From assembly GCA_938007935.1 (NCBI GenBank), contig CALLMD010000012.1, positions 1 to 64,000 on the forward strand: a DNA stretch of 64,000 nucleotides, read 5' to 3'. The stretch is from an uncultured Hellea sp. GTDB taxonomy: Bacteria > Pseudomonadota > Alphaproteobacteria > Caulobacterales > Maricaulaceae. Positions 16,873 through 26,442 of the stretch are shown one piece after another; positions within the stretch are counted from its first letter, which is position 1; each line of letters begins with the position of its first letter. A program made the translations under genes and the position numbers. Under the pieces are notes generated by a model. That model searched no databases, was not told the origin of the DNA, and was given only the letters and a program-made list of their open reading frames with translations.

Positions 16873-18024
16873 TTAGAGCCTTTCGATGATGGTCACATTG
16901 GCAACGCCGCCGCCTTCGCACATCGTTTGAAGCCCATAACGGCCTTCGCGGCGTTCAAGCTCATGCAGCAATGTCGTCATCAGCTTTGTCCCCGTTGACC
17001 CAAGCGGGTGGCCCAGCGCAATCGCGCCGCCATTCACATTGGTTTGCTCATGGGTGAAGCCAGTCTCTTTCATCCACGCCATCGGCACGGGGGCAAAGGC
17101 TTCGTTACATTCCGCAATATCAATATCTTGTGGCGTCATACCTGAGCGCTTTAGGGCTCGTTTGGTGGCTGCGATTGGCCCCGTCAGCATCATGATGGGA
17201 TCATCCCCCATCACATCCAGATGATGGATACGCGCGCGAGGTTTAAGATTATAACGCTTCACAGCCTCCTCAGAGGCAATCAACATAGCGGAAGACCCAT
17301 CGCAGGTTTGGCTCGCAACGCCTGCCGTAATGAGGCCATGTTCATCAAAGGCTTCAAGTTCTGCCATACGCTCCATAGTAGTATTGGCGCGAATAGTTTC
17401 ATCCTGCTCAAGCCCTTTAATCGGCGTAATCTCGCGGTCAAACCAACCTTCGCTGCGCGCTTTATCCGCACGTTGATGTGAGGCGAGAGAATAGGCTTCC
17501 AGGTCTTCGCGCGACATACCCCATTTTTTCGCGATTTCGGACGCGCCGTAAAATTGATTGACGGGAGCTGTCCCAAAGCGCTCGACCCAGCCAGGTGAGG
17601 TATGAAAAGGATGATCGAAACCTAAATCACGCGCAGCCATCATAGAAGCCCCAATTGGAATTTTACTCATGGTCTGTACGCCGCCAGCAATAACGACATC
17701 CTGTGTTCCGCTCATCACGGCCTGCGCCGCGAAATGAACGGCTTGTTGAGAGGAGCCGCATTGACGGTCAATGGTTACGCCCGGAACAATCAGATCATAG
17801 CCCGCGACAAGCCATGCGCTTCGCGCAATATTTCCGGCCAGAGGGCCCACCGTATCAAGACAACCAAATATAACGTCATCATATTCCGTTTCGGGAATGT
17901 CATTGCGCTCGACAATTTCTTTAATCACATGCGCGCCTAAATCCGCGCCGTGAATATCCTGTAGACTGCCGCGCCGTTTTCCTGTGGGGGTACGTGTTGC
18001 GTCTATAATATAAGCTTCTGCCAT
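16873..18024 (-). CDS. fadA6: FadA6-like 3-ketoacyl-CoA thiolase
   Basis: Thiolase of 383 residues with nucleophile C89 in TIDRQCGSSQQA, GHP in GGAIALGHPLGSTG, and the second cysteine C369 in MCEGGG. It closely resembles mycobacterial FadA6 (Rv3556c), including EAYIIDATRTPTGKR, GNIAR and the C-terminal RYGLQTMCEGG block. FadA6 cleaves the 3-oxo-diacyl-CoA formed after ring C opening. It lies in the operon between two dehydrogenase pairs. Confidence 0.85.
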   Translation of the reverse strand: MAEAYIIDATRTPTGKRRGSLQDIHGADLGAHVIKEIVERNDIPETEYDDVIFGCLDTVGPLAGNIARSAWLVAGYDLIVPGVTIDRQCGSSQQAVHFAAQAVMSGTQDVVIAGGVQTMSKIPIGASMMAARDLGFDHPFHTSPGWVERFGTAPVNQFYGASEIAKKWGMSREDLEAYSLASHQRADKARSEGWFDREITPIKGLEQDETIRANTTMERMAELEAFDEHGLITAGVASQTCDGSSAMLIASEEAVKRYNLKPRARIHHLDVMGDDPIMMLTGPIAATKRALKRSGMTPQDIDIAECNEAFAPVPMAWMKETGFTHEQTNVNGGAIALGHPLGSTGTKLMTTLLHELERREGRYGLQTMCEGGGVANVTIIERL

Positions 18025-18046
18025 TTTGGCCTCCTAATTAATCTTA

Positions 18047-18943
18047 CTATTCAAATGTTTGTCCGGGACCGAGTTTGGCGTCCCCGTTCAAAACATAATC
18101 TTCTAATTTCGTCATATGATAATTACGGTCGCCCCATTCCCCGCAAAGCGCCCAAGCGCGTTTCATAAAGAGATGTAAATCCACCTCATAGGTATAACCC
18201 ATGCCGCCATGAACTTGAATAGCGGTTTCCGCCGCGAGCATCGCCGTATCAATCGCAGCAACCTTGGCATTATGAACCGCCGCGCCGCCTTTTATAGCCG
18301 CCAAATGAATGATGGGACGGGTAAATTCGATTTGCGTATAAACATTAGCCAGCTGATGTTTCACCGCTTGGAAAGACCCAATAGCTTTACCAAATTGATG
18401 GCGGTCTTTGGCATATTCCACCGACATATCGACCATGCGTTTCGAGAGGCCTATGAGCTGTGCGGCCGCTAAGACAGCGCCGTGAAAGTTGACGCTCTCT
18501 ATGTTTTCACCATGACTGCCCTGAGCTTTGACCAGATTTCGCAAAGGATCAATAGAGCTTACAGATTCACCCGTATCTGTGAGTGATCCGTCCTCATAGG
18601 GACGCAAATCACTATGTATCGCACGGCGTATTTGTCCCTTAAACTCATCCTCCTTAGAATGAGGCACCGTAATTCCCGCCAGCTCAACATAGGGTTCTGA
18701 CAATCCTGCATAGCCTGCCGCTTCGGCAATTCCTGCCATCACGACCAAAGGCTGTTCTAGGCCTCCCGCATTTTCTGGAACCATAATACCAAGCAAACCC
18801 AGCTGCGCGAATTGCGGCCAGAGGTCATCCACCTCCTCCCCCGCTACCATTTTGCGCATACGCTCAACCGTATTTTCACCAACAAAAAAAGCTTTGGCCG
18901 CGTCAATTAAATCTTGCTGATCTTCTGTGAAACGAAAATCCAT
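18047..18943 (-). CDS. acyl-CoA dehydrogenase, short small subunit (FadE32/33-like)
   Basis: At 298 residues it is about 80 shorter than a normal acyl-CoA dehydrogenase: most of the middle beta domain and the SEPGAGSD flavin segment are missing. RHQFGKAIGSFQAVKHQLANVY and QVHGGMGYTYEVDLHLFMKRA remain. It lies 2 bases after the full-length partner (18946-20103). I infer an alpha2beta2 enzyme of the FadE31-FadE32/33 type that works on ring C/D breakdown products. Not a broken gene: the frame and both ends are regular. Confidence 0.8.
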   Translation of the reverse strand: MDFRFTEDQQDLIDAAKAFFVGENTVERMRKMVAGEEVDDLWPQFAQLGLLGIMVPENAGGLEQPLVVMAGIAEAAGYAGLSEPYVELAGITVPHSKEDEFKGQIRRAIHSDLRPYEDGSLTDTGESVSSIDPLRNLVKAQGSHGENIESVNFHGAVLAAAQLIGLSKRMVDMSVEYAKDRHQFGKAIGSFQAVKHQLANVYTQIEFTRPIIHLAAIKGGAAVHNAKVAAIDTAMLAAETAIQVHGGMGYTYEVDLHLFMKRAWALCGEWGDRNYHMTKLEDYVLNGDAKLGPGQTFE

Positions 18944-18945
18944 AG

Positions 18946-20103
18946 CTATTTCCGTGGCAGACCAAGAACGCGCTCCGCAAGGATATTGCGCTGAATTTCA
19001 TTTGTACCCGCATAGATAGGGCCTGCAAGAGAGAACATATAGCCGTCAAGCCAGCGGCCATTATCGATGGCGTCTAGCCCCTCTTCGAGTTCCGCCTGCG
19101 CGCCCATAATTGTCATGGCCGTACGGTGCAGGTGCCTGTCCATTTCTGACCAAAAGAGTTTGTTGGCGCTGCTCTCGGAACTAATCGACGCCCCCGCCTG
19201 CACGCGCGACACCAATTGATAGGTCGCGGCGCAAAAGCGTTCCGTATTCATCCAAGCCTGAATGACCTGTTCGCCTACGCCCGAAGATAGTCGGTCTTTA
19301 TGCTCTTTATAGAGTTTGACCAATCTCGCCGCCGCCTCTTGGAACCTTGCAGGGGAACGTAGCAATAATCCTCGTTCAAACCCCGCCGTTGCCATGGCTA
19401 CACCCCATCCGCCATGCTCTGGACCAAGGAGATATTCGACGGGCACACGCACCTCATCAAAGAAGAGCTCAGCAAACCCCGGGTCACCATCAAGCTGCGC
19501 AATGGGTCTCCGCGTTAATCCGGGGCTATCGAGAGGAATAAGAATTTTGGACAGGCCTTTATGGCGTTCGCTGCCCTCCTGAGTTCTCACCAAGGCAAAA
19601 CACCAATCTGCAAAGACCGCGCGGGATGACCACGTCTTTTGGCCGCTAATGACGTAATGGTCTCCGTCTCGTACAGCCTTGGTACGTATCGCCGCCATAT
19701 CAGAGCCAGCCCCGGGTTCAGACCATGCCTGTGCCCAAATCTCATCACCGCTGGCCATAGGCGGAAGGAAACGCGCCTTTTGCGCGTCTGTTCCATATTC
19801 CATAATTGTGGGCGCGAGGAGGAAGATACCGTTTTGGCTGACCCGCAAAGGCGCATCGGCGCGGTAATATTCTTCCTCGAACATCAACCATGAGACGAGG
19901 TCTAGGCCGCGCCCGCCATATTCTTCAGGCCAATTGACATTGCCCCATTTATCTTTGGCAAGTGTGCGTTCCCACTCACGGTGAAGCTCAAACCCTTCTG
20001 CCGTATCAAAACTAGGCAGGCGCTCTTTGGGCACATGCATAGAGAGCCATTCGCGAATGTTTTCGCGAAATTGTTTCTGCGCGGATGTGTACTCAATATC
20101 CAT
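18946..20103 (-). CDS. acyl-CoA dehydrogenase, large subunit (FadE31-like)
   Basis: The 385-residue protein has the FAD segment WAQAWSEPGAGSDMAAIRTKA and the terminal PIYAGTNEIQRNILAERVLGLP. The usual glutamate of YEGT is alanine (A365), so the catalytic base is elsewhere. It overlaps echA20 by one base and precedes the short subunit by 2 bases, supporting a heteromer. The assignment to FadE31 rests on cluster context and the paired short subunit. Confidence 0.75.
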   Translation of the reverse strand: MDIEYTSAQKQFRENIREWLSMHVPKERLPSFDTAEGFELHREWERTLAKDKWGNVNWPEEYGGRGLDLVSWLMFEEEYYRADAPLRVSQNGIFLLAPTIMEYGTDAQKARFLPPMASGDEIWAQAWSEPGAGSDMAAIRTKAVRDGDHYVISGQKTWSSRAVFADWCFALVRTQEGSERHKGLSKILIPLDSPGLTRRPIAQLDGDPGFAELFFDEVRVPVEYLLGPEHGGWGVAMATAGFERGLLLRSPARFQEAAARLVKLYKEHKDRLSSGVGEQVIQAWMNTERFCAATYQLVSRVQAGASISSESSANKLFWSEMDRHLHRTAMTIMGAQAELEEGLDAIDNGRWLDGYMFSLAGPIYAGTNEIQRNILAERVLGLPRK

Positions 20104-20861
20104 CAGCTCTTTTTGAAATCCGCAGCCTTGCCTGTTTCTACAAAGGCATCACGGGATTTTTGGCTATCTTCATGCATATACATTTCAAAGGTAAAGCCCT
20201 GCTCCCAACGGTAGCTCGCATCGACGTCAAAGGGTTCAATGCCGTTTAAAGCTTGTTTTGCAATCCGTAGCGCATCACGAGATTTTTCCGCTAGGGTTTT
20301 GGCATAACCCATAGCTTCATTAATCAGCTCATCTCTTGGGACAACTTTCTCAATGCCTCCCAAACGCCACGCCTCTTCCGCGCTGATTTTTCCGCCCGTT
20401 AGGAAAGCCGCGCGCACTTTCGCGACTCCTAACATGCGCTGTAAATGCGCGGCCCCGCCCATAGCCCCGCGATCAATTTCAGGAAGAGAGAAATAAGCAT
20501 CATCAGAAGCAATCACAATATCAGCCGCCCCGCACATAATCACCCCGCCGCCAATGATAAATTTATGCGCCGCAACAATCACAGGGACTTCGCAATGATG
20601 TATAGCCTCGCCTGTAAGGTAGTTCCCCTTATTCACGCCAACTATAGCTGAGCCGTCGTGGGCGAGTTCTTTAATATCTACGCCCGCGCAAAAGCCTTTC
20701 CCTTCAGAACGTATCAAGATGACTTTGACATCTATGCGTTTACCCAGCGTATCAATCACATTCGGGATTTCATTCCACGTCTCGCCATTAAAGGCATTGA
20801 CGGGCGGGAAGTCGAAAACGACTTCGGCGATATTGTTTTCAACCTTTGTATGGATTGGCAT
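20103..20861 (-). CDS. echA20: EchA20-like ring D hydrolase (crotonase family)
   Basis: Crotonase-fold protein of 252 residues that matches mycobacterial EchA20 in FPPVNAF, GKGFCAGVDIKE, FSLPEIDRGAMGGAAHL and the C-terminal ASYRWEQGFTFEMYMHED...RDAFV. In Mycobacterium EchA20 opens the cyclopentanone ring D of the HIEC-CoA intermediate by retro-Claisen hydrolysis, just before IpdAB acts on ring C. It directly follows ipdC (1-base gap). Confidence 0.85.
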   Translation of the reverse strand: MPIHTKVENNIAEVVFDFPPVNAFNGETWNEIPNVIDTLGKRIDVKVILIRSEGKGFCAGVDIKELAHDGSAIVGVNKGNYLTGEAIHHCEVPVIVAAHKFIIGGGVIMCGAADIVIASDDAYFSLPEIDRGAMGGAAHLQRMLGVAKVRAAFLTGGKISAEEAWRLGGIEKVVPRDELINEAMGYAKTLAEKSRDALRIAKQALNGIEPFDVDASYRWEQGFTFEMYMHEDSQKSRDAFVETGKAADFKKS

Positions 20862-20862
20862 A

Positions 20863-21921
20863 TTAGGCCCCTACTCTTTTGAGATTGGCTTCTGCGCCAG
20901 AAACAATGCCCGAAACGATCTCGGCGCAACTCGGCAAATCATCTATCAATCCCGCGATCTGACCGCTCGGCAGCACCCCCTCATCGGGCTTACCCTCGAC
21001 CATGGCCTTTTGAATAATCATCGGCGCGTTCCCCGCCATCATCGTCTGCCCGAGTGTCATATCAGTTTTGCTCGCCATGGCCCAAGCAGTCTTGATAGTT
21101 TGTGCCATAGACATCCCTGTTTGGGTTTTATATTTCATGCCATTTTGCATCGCGCGAATGAGCATGCCTAGCTTAGATGATTTTTCAAGATCCGCTAAAG
21201 TGTCGTTCAAGACCATGCGCTGCGGCAGGCCATCAAGCTTTGTTGAAACAGGAATTTTTAATACATCGGATTTCAAGTATTCACCCTTTGTCGCATCAGG
21301 TGTGGGGCTATCACTGCTCATCATGAAGCGCGTTCCCATCGCGATTCCGTCTGCGCCAAATGTCAGAGCCGCTGCCAGACCTCTTCCGTCTTTAAAACCT
21401 CCACAAGCGACCACAGGTACGCCAAGATTTTGATCTATGACCTGCGCAAGTAAAAGCCATGTCGGGGTTGCGCCCGTATGACCACCCCCTTCTTGACCTT
21501 GGCAGACGAGAATATCGGCCCCGATTTTAACAGCCTTACTCGCATGTTTAGACGCGCCAATTGTAGGCACGCATTTCAGGCCCGCTGCTTTGACCTTCTC
21601 GACAATTTTGGGAGATGGCCCGCGTCCATAAGATAAAGCTGCAACATCATAGTCAATGCACATATCAATTATCTTATCGATACCTTGCTGAAAGGCATGG
21701 ATATTTACGCCAAAGGGTTTATCCGTTTTTGATTTAATGATTTTGATTTCGTCTTCGCACTCTTCTGGCGACATTACCGCCGCCGCTAGAAATCCAAACG
21801 CGCCCGCCTCAATACTCGCCGTGACCAGTTGTGACGTGGACACCCATCCCATCGCCGTTTGGATAATGGGATAGTCACAACCGAGAGCCTCGGTTAAAGG
21901 GGTATTGAGCGCTTTGTGCAA
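20863..21921 (-). CDS. ipdC: IpdC-like flavin oxidoreductase
   Basis: FMN-binding TIM barrel of the nitronate monooxygenase/enoyl reductase family, 352 residues. It resembles mycobacterial IpdC (Rv3553): TPLTEALGCDYPIIQTAMGWV, QGQEGGGHTG, CGGFKDGRGLAAALTFGADGIAMGTRF and GVLPSGQIAGLIDDLPSC. IpdC makes the ring C double bond before ring D hydrolysis. Generic databases would call it nitronate monooxygenase; the position between ipdAB and echA20 argues for IpdC. It starts immediately after the crotonase stop. Confidence 0.85.
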   Translation of the reverse strand: MHKALNTPLTEALGCDYPIIQTAMGWVSTSQLVTASIEAGAFGFLAAAVMSPEECEDEIKIIKSKTDKPFGVNIHAFQQGIDKIIDMCIDYDVAALSYGRGPSPKIVEKVKAAGLKCVPTIGASKHASKAVKIGADILVCQGQEGGGHTGATPTWLLLAQVIDQNLGVPVVACGGFKDGRGLAAALTFGADGIAMGTRFMMSSDSPTPDATKGEYLKSDVLKIPVSTKLDGLPQRMVLNDTLADLEKSSKLGMLIRAMQNGMKYKTQTGMSMAQTIKTAWAMASKTDMTLGQTMMAGNAPMIIQKAMVEGKPDEGVLPSGQIAGLIDDLPSCAEIVSGIVSGAEANLKRVGA

Positions 21922-22818
21922 TCAACTCTCTTTTTTCTTATTCGCTTTTGCCATTTTCTTGCCGTCAAAGCCTGCGATATAATCACCTTTAACCAGGGTG
22001 TTATTGGCATGGGCGAAGTGATGATAGCCATAGACCGCATCCATAGTGTTGCGCTTACCCATCATATCTTCGGCTTGGTTACAGGCTTGTTTCGTTAGGG
22101 CCATGGCAAGACGTGGTTGGCTTACAAGTTTTTCAGCCCAAGCCTGTACCGCGCTTTCAAGCTCACCACGCGGAACAACCTTATTTATCATGCCAGCGGC
22201 TAAAACACGTTCAGCGGACCAACGCTCCCCGAGAAGTAAAAACTCTTTGGCTTGGCGCACATTCAGCTCAAAAGGATGGGCAAAATATTCAACGCCCGGG
22301 AAACCCATTTGCACAACAGGGTCTTGGAAGAACGCATCATCCGACGCCACGATGAGGTCGCATACCCAAGCCAGCATCAGCCCGCCCGCGATACATCCCT
22401 TATGGACCTGCGCAATTGTGGGCTTGGGCACAGCACGCCAACGGCGACAAAATTCCAGATAGACTTCTTGTTCGCGCACATAGGCTTTTTCAGCGCCCGG
22501 CTTATTATCATGATTATAATTCATAGAGCGGCGATCATCGCGCCCTTGATGGAAATCTCGGCCCGGCGTTCCTATATCATGCCCTGCCGAGAAATGTTTC
22601 CCATTGGCGCGCAGGACAATGACTTTCACATCATCATCGCCCGTTGCTTTAAAGAAAGCATCATCCAGCGCATAGAGCATTTGGGAGTTTTGACTGTTAT
22701 GATATTTCACGCGGTTAAGCGTCAGATAAGCTATACCGTCTTTGGCCTCATAAAGAACAGGGTACTCTTCTTCATAGACAATATCAGCATCGACTTTTGG
22801 AACTGTTTCATTGCTCAT
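21922..22818 (-). CDS. enoyl-CoA hydratase/crotonase between ipdB and ipdC
   Basis: Crotonase-family protein of 298 residues with a long N-terminal extension and a basic C-terminal tail (KKMAKANKKKES). It has the oxyanion elements HFSAGHDIGTP and GCIAGGLMLAWVCDLIVASDD. It overlaps ipdB by 4 bases (ATGA) and abuts ipdC. I do not recall this gene at this position in Mycobacterium, so it may carry out an additional hydration or hydrolysis specific to this lineage. The exact reaction is unknown. Confidence 0.8.
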   Translation of the reverse strand: MSNETVPKVDADIVYEEEYPVLYEAKDGIAYLTLNRVKYHNSQNSQMLYALDDAFFKATGDDDVKVIVLRANGKHFSAGHDIGTPGRDFHQGRDDRRSMNYNHDNKPGAEKAYVREQEVYLEFCRRWRAVPKPTIAQVHKGCIAGGLMLAWVCDLIVASDDAFFQDPVVQMGFPGVEYFAHPFELNVRQAKEFLLLGERWSAERVLAAGMINKVVPRGELESAVQAWAEKLVSQPRLAMALTKQACNQAEDMMGKRNTMDAVYGYHHFAHANNTLVKGDYIAGFDGKKMAKANKKKES

Positions 22819-23609
22819 GACGCTCTAACTCCAGGCGGGTTATCTTTAAAGATATAGCTACGCAGGTTTTTAGGATCCCATTTCGCAATAATATCAAGTT
22901 GCTGTCGGGTTGGAGCCGCTGTGGTTGGAATATCATCAGGCCTTACAAGGTCAAACCCCGTATTGTCTTGGACTTCTTCAAAGCTCACACCAGGATGGAG
23001 CGAGCGCACACGAATAGCGTTGTTCGGCCCTTCAAAATCAAGTACGCATAGATTTGTGACAATTTGGCGATGATCTAATCCGCGCGGATATTTACCCTTT
23101 GGATAACGCGCAGGATTATATCCCGCTCCGCTCACCATATCGACTTCGCCTTCAACGAGGGCGCGCTTATTGTGATTGGCAAAAAACATAGAGGTTCGGT
23201 TATTGACCGTATTTCCAGGTAATCCGCGCACGCCGAGCATAGTCACTTTGGGCGTCGCGTAATCGCCAATACAAGACAAGTTCATCTGTCCATATTTATC
23301 AACTTGAACAGGGCCAACAAAAGCGTGGCGATTGCCCTTAGCGATAAGTGTAAAGACGCGCTCATAGCCAATACGGCCTTCTTTTTTAATCGGGTAATCT
23401 CCGCGCGGACCTACGGGTACAGGCTCAGCGGCCAAATAGTAAATCCCGTCACTCATCATCATACCGGGCAGAAAGGTTTCTTTCGCCACATAGCCGGCCA
23501 GTTTTGGCAGTGTCCCAATGAGCGTCGCGAAAACTTCCGGCGTTTCGTCGCGGAAAATTTCAGAGGCGGCGACAATGGCGAGTTCAGCAAGGGTGTAATC
23601 AGTGCTCAT
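22815..23609 (-). CDS. ipdB: IpdB, beta subunit of ring C hydrolase (CoA-transferase family)
   Basis: Class I CoA-transferase-fold subunit of 264 residues. With IpdA it opens ring C of COCHEA-CoA by retro-Claisen hydrolysis in steroid-degrading bacteria. Family features are GYERVFTLIAKG, VGPVQVDKYGQMN, GVRGLPGNTVNN and the C-terminal RSLHPGVSFEEVQDNTGFDL. Two ATGs are adjacent; I chose 23609 because AGGAGG is 5 bases upstream of it and only 2 from the first. Follows ipdA closely. Confidence 0.85.
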   Translation of the reverse strand: MSTDYTLAELAIVAASEIFRDETPEVFATLIGTLPKLAGYVAKETFLPGMMMSDGIYYLAAEPVPVGPRGDYPIKKEGRIGYERVFTLIAKGNRHAFVGPVQVDKYGQMNLSCIGDYATPKVTMLGVRGLPGNTVNNRTSMFFANHNKRALVEGEVDMVSGAGYNPARYPKGKYPRGLDHRQIVTNLCVLDFEGPNNAIRVRSLHPGVSFEEVQDNTGFDLVRPDDIPTTAAPTRQQLDIIAKWDPKNLRSYIFKDNPPGVRAS

Positions 23610-23618
23610 CATACCCTC

Positions 23619-24497
23619 CTAAAATGCTGGCAATGGAAGGCTGCGAATATGGTCTTCACCGCCCACAGATTTCACATAATCATCGGCCTGAATGAACTCA
23701 GAGACATACCCCTCCCAGCCCTCTTTCGCCGTTGCCGAATAAGCCTTTAAATGCGCGACATCGAAACCATAATCAGGGCCGCAAGATGTTGGATGCGCGC
23801 CGAACGGTACTTCTGCAACACCTGCCACAAGGTTACGTTCAATCGGCATGCGCAGGATTTTATGATCATCATTAAAGGCGCTTGTTTCGACAATGCGTTC
23901 ACATGTCAGAAAGGCTTTATCCGCCGCGCGGCAAAACCATTCATCAAAAAACATATCCGGCCCGCCTATCCAGCTATTCCCGCGTTGATCAGCCTCGGTT
24001 ACATGGCACAGCGCAACATCCAATTTAATAGCTGGCATCGCCACATAATGGTCTTCACTATAGGGACTCTTAATCGTCTTGATATCTGCATTATACGTCA
24101 TGACATCCGTGCCAAGTCCAGCGATACAGGGCAAAAAGTCGAGGTTTTGCGCCGCAGCTTTCAGACCGAGTTGGAACATCCCTTCATCAACTTCCATGAC
24201 CTCAAATTCACCCGCAGATCGCGCGCGGCGGAAATGGGCTTCAAGCGGTATAGCATCAAGCGAAACGAAACTGAAAACGAGTTTCTTAATCTTACGGGCG
24301 CTAGCGAGCATACCCACATCACAGCCGCCATAAGAGACGATGGTGAGGTCTTTCAAATCAGATTTCACAATCTCGCGGATAAGCGCCATTGGCTTTTGGC
24401 GCGCTCCCCAGCCGCCAATACCGATGGTCATGCCATCATTGAGCTGACCGACAATATCGGTGAGCTCCATGCGCTTATCTAAGACAGATGAGTTCAT
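23619..24497 (-). CDS. ipdA: IpdA, alpha subunit of ring C hydrolase (CoA-transferase family)
   Basis: The 292-residue partner of IpdB. It has the GIGGWGARQKPMALIREI loop, VSYGGCDVG and FEVMEVDEGMFQLGLKAA; E105 in the DEG segment lies where the catalytic glutamate of Rhodococcus IpdA has been reported. True CoA transferases of the family use a glutamate in the beta subunit, so the pair is better read as a hydrolase. It starts 3 bases after hsaC and is followed at once by ipdB. Confidence 0.85.
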   Translation of the reverse strand: MNSSVLDKRMELTDIVGQLNDGMTIGIGGWGARQKPMALIREIVKSDLKDLTIVSYGGCDVGMLASARKIKKLVFSFVSLDAIPLEAHFRRARSAGEFEVMEVDEGMFQLGLKAAAQNLDFLPCIAGLGTDVMTYNADIKTIKSPYSEDHYVAMPAIKLDVALCHVTEADQRGNSWIGGPDMFFDEWFCRAADKAFLTCERIVETSAFNDDHKILRMPIERNLVAGVAEVPFGAHPTSCGPDYGFDVAHLKAYSATAKEGWEGYVSEFIQADDYVKSVGGEDHIRSLPLPAF

Positions 24498-24500
24498 AAA

Positions 24501-25400
24501 TTATCCAACAACAGGAAAGTCATATTCGTGACCCCAGAGATCACCAATCTTGGACTTGGTCGGCTTATATTTTGACCAGTCTTTAATCTGCTTGCCTTCA
24601 TAACCCACTTCGAAACCAATCCCGCCCGGCGCAAAAAAATAGAAGCTAATCATTTCATCATTAGCATGACGGCCAAGAGACGCAAAAATATGTAGTCCCG
24701 CTTCTTTCACGCGGTCCATACACATGCCAACTTCGTCAATCGTATTCATTTCCGCCATGAGATGGATAACCCCTGTCGGGTTCGGGAAATTATATAGACC
24801 CAGCGTATGATGACGCGGATTATCCGCATGCATGAAATAAACGCGCTGTTTTGGCATGCCGGGCGCAAAGGCTGGAAGGGTCAAATCATCGGACACCCCA
24901 AAGCCCATCACTTTACGGTAAAAATCTATCGTTTTCTTATTCTCGGGCGCGGGCAGCACCATATGGCCCAATCCCATAGACCCAGTTTTAAAACCTTTTA
25001 TACCGTGACCCGCCTTAAAGGGCGCGCCTTTATTTCGGCCATAAAATATTTCGACAACATTTCCAGATGGGTCTGTGACCGAAGCAAAACCTTTAACAGC
25101 TCGGTGCTTCGCGCCTTTTTCATCGCCCATACAAACTTCAACTTTGGCTTTTTCAAAAGCTTTGATTTGCGCGTCAAAAGCTTTTTTTGATGACATTTGA
25201 TAGCCGCCAGCAACGAAACGGTCTGTCTCCCCTTTTCGGATCATGTAACGGAAAGGGGCATTATCCATCCGCAAATATTTCGTACCTTTTTCTCCAAAAG
25301 ATTTAGCAACAGTGAACCCTAAAACATTCTTGGAAAACTTCGCCCAAGCCGCGGGGTCCTGCATTTCCAAAATCACATAGCCTAAATTTGCGACACCCAT
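24501..25400 (-). CDS. hsaC: extradiol dioxygenase HsaC (3,4-DHSA dioxygenase)
   Basis: Two-domain type I extradiol dioxygenase of 299 residues. Fe(II) ligands are H146 (GLGHMVL), H213 (GVIHLMAE) and E264 (GFEVGYEG), with the second-sphere H198 (PRHHTLGL). It cleaves the catechol ring A of 3,4-dihydroxy-9,10-seco steroid (meta cleavage). GGGAGAG precedes the ATG. It lies between hsaF and ipdA in the steroid operon, which makes HsaC/TesB more likely than a biphenyl enzyme. Confidence 0.85.
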   Translation of the reverse strand: MGVANLGYVILEMQDPAAWAKFSKNVLGFTVAKSFGEKGTKYLRMDNAPFRYMIRKGETDRFVAGGYQMSSKKAFDAQIKAFEKAKVEVCMGDEKGAKHRAVKGFASVTDPSGNVVEIFYGRNKGAPFKAGHGIKGFKTGSMGLGHMVLPAPENKKTIDFYRKVMGFGVSDDLTLPAFAPGMPKQRVYFMHADNPRHHTLGLYNFPNPTGVIHLMAEMNTIDEVGMCMDRVKEAGLHIFASLGRHANDEMISFYFFAPGGIGFEVGYEGKQIKDWSKYKPTKSKIGDLWGHEYDFPVVG

Positions 25401-25401
25401 A

Positions 25402-26442
25402 TTACTCTCCCTTAGCTTTTTTTAAATCTAGCGCGACATCTACGATCATGTCTTCTTGTCCGCCCACCATGCGGCGGCGGCCCAATTCAACAAGTATTTC
25501 TCGCGTATCCATCTGATAATCCTTTGCCGCTTTTTCTGCATGGCGCAGGAAGCTGGAATAAACGCCAGCATATCCTAATGACAATGTTTCACGGTCAACG
25601 CGCACGGGCCGGTCTTGCAGCGGACGCACTAATTCTTCGGCGGCGTCCATAAGCTTGAAAACATCACATCCATGCTTCCAGCCCTTTTTATCTATGGCCG
25701 CAATAAAGACTTCAAGGGGCGCATTTCCCGCGCCCGCGCCCATAGCAGCCAAAGACGCATCTACACGCCGCGCGCCGTTCTGAACTGCGACAATCGAATT
25801 CGCCACGCCTAAAGAGAGGTTATGATGCGCATGAACGCCCCGCTCTGTCTCTGGCTTAAGCACATCATCATAGGCTTGCATCCGCGCAGCATAGCCATCC
25901 ATATCAAGAGCGCCCCCAGAATCGGTCACATAAATACAGGTCGCACCATAATCTTCCATCAGCTTAGCTTGCACAGCCAATGCTTTGGGCTCGCTCATAT
26001 GGCTCATCATTAAAAAACCAATCGTATCCATACCAAGCTCACGCGCCATTTCGATATGCTGACGAGACACATCAGCCTCTGTGCAATGCGTGGCAACACG
26101 CACTGAGCGCACACCCAAATCATAGGCGCGTTTTAATTCATCTATCGTCGCAATCCCCGGCAGGATGAGCGTCGTTACAACGGCGTTTTCAACCACATCA
26201 CATACCGCTTCAATCCATTCCCAATCTGTATGGGCGCCAAAGCCATAATTGAACGCGCCGCCATTGAGGCCATCGCCATGGGCTATTTCAATCGCGTCAA
26301 CGCCTGCTTCATCAAGCGCCTTAGCAATCGCGCGGACATGATCGACGGAATATTGGTGCCGGATAGCATGCATACCATCCCTTAAGGTCACGTCCTGAAT
26401 GTATAGACGATCTTGGGTCGGGTCTATCACCTTACCACTCAC
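25402..26442 (-). CDS. hsaF: 4-hydroxy-2-oxovalerate aldolase (HsaF/TesG)
   Basis: DRE-TIM metallolyase of 346 residues with the signature [14 protein letters not shown] near residue 20 and [13 protein letters not shown] further on. It splits a 4-hydroxy-2-oxo acid into pyruvate and an aldehyde, here probably propanal from 4-hydroxy-2-oxohexanoate. It overlaps the dehydrogenase gene by 4 bases (ATGA). The two enzymes form a channelled complex in this family. Confidence 0.9.
   Translation of the reverse strand: MSGKVIDPTQDRLYIQDVTLRDGMHAIRHQYSVDHVRAIAKALDEAGVDAIEIAHGDGLNGGAFNYGFGAHTDWEWIEAVCDVVENAVVTTLILPGIATIDELKRAYDLGVRSVRVATHCTEADVSRQHIEMARELGMDTIGFLMMSHMSEPKALAVQAKLMEDYGATCIYVTDSGGALDMDGYAARMQAYDDVLKPETERGVHAHHNLSLGVANSIVAVQNGARRVDASLAAMGAGAGNAPLEVFIAAIDKKGWKHGCDVFKLMDAAEELVRPLQDRPVRVDRETLSLGYAGVYSSFLRHAEKAAKDYQMDTREILVELGRRRMVGGQEDMIVDVALDLKKAKGE

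Noticed and set aside
18047-18943. Truncated pseudogene of an acyl-CoA dehydrogenase
   Set aside because: Start, stop and spacing are regular and the short form matches known small subunits.
20863-21921. Nitronate monooxygenase
   Set aside because: The fold allows it, but sequence blocks and the ipdAB-echA20 context fit IpdC better.
22815-24497. 3-oxoacid or glutaconate CoA-transferase
   Set aside because: Fold is shared, but the position in the steroid operon and the alpha-subunit DEG segment fit the IpdAB ring hydrolase.
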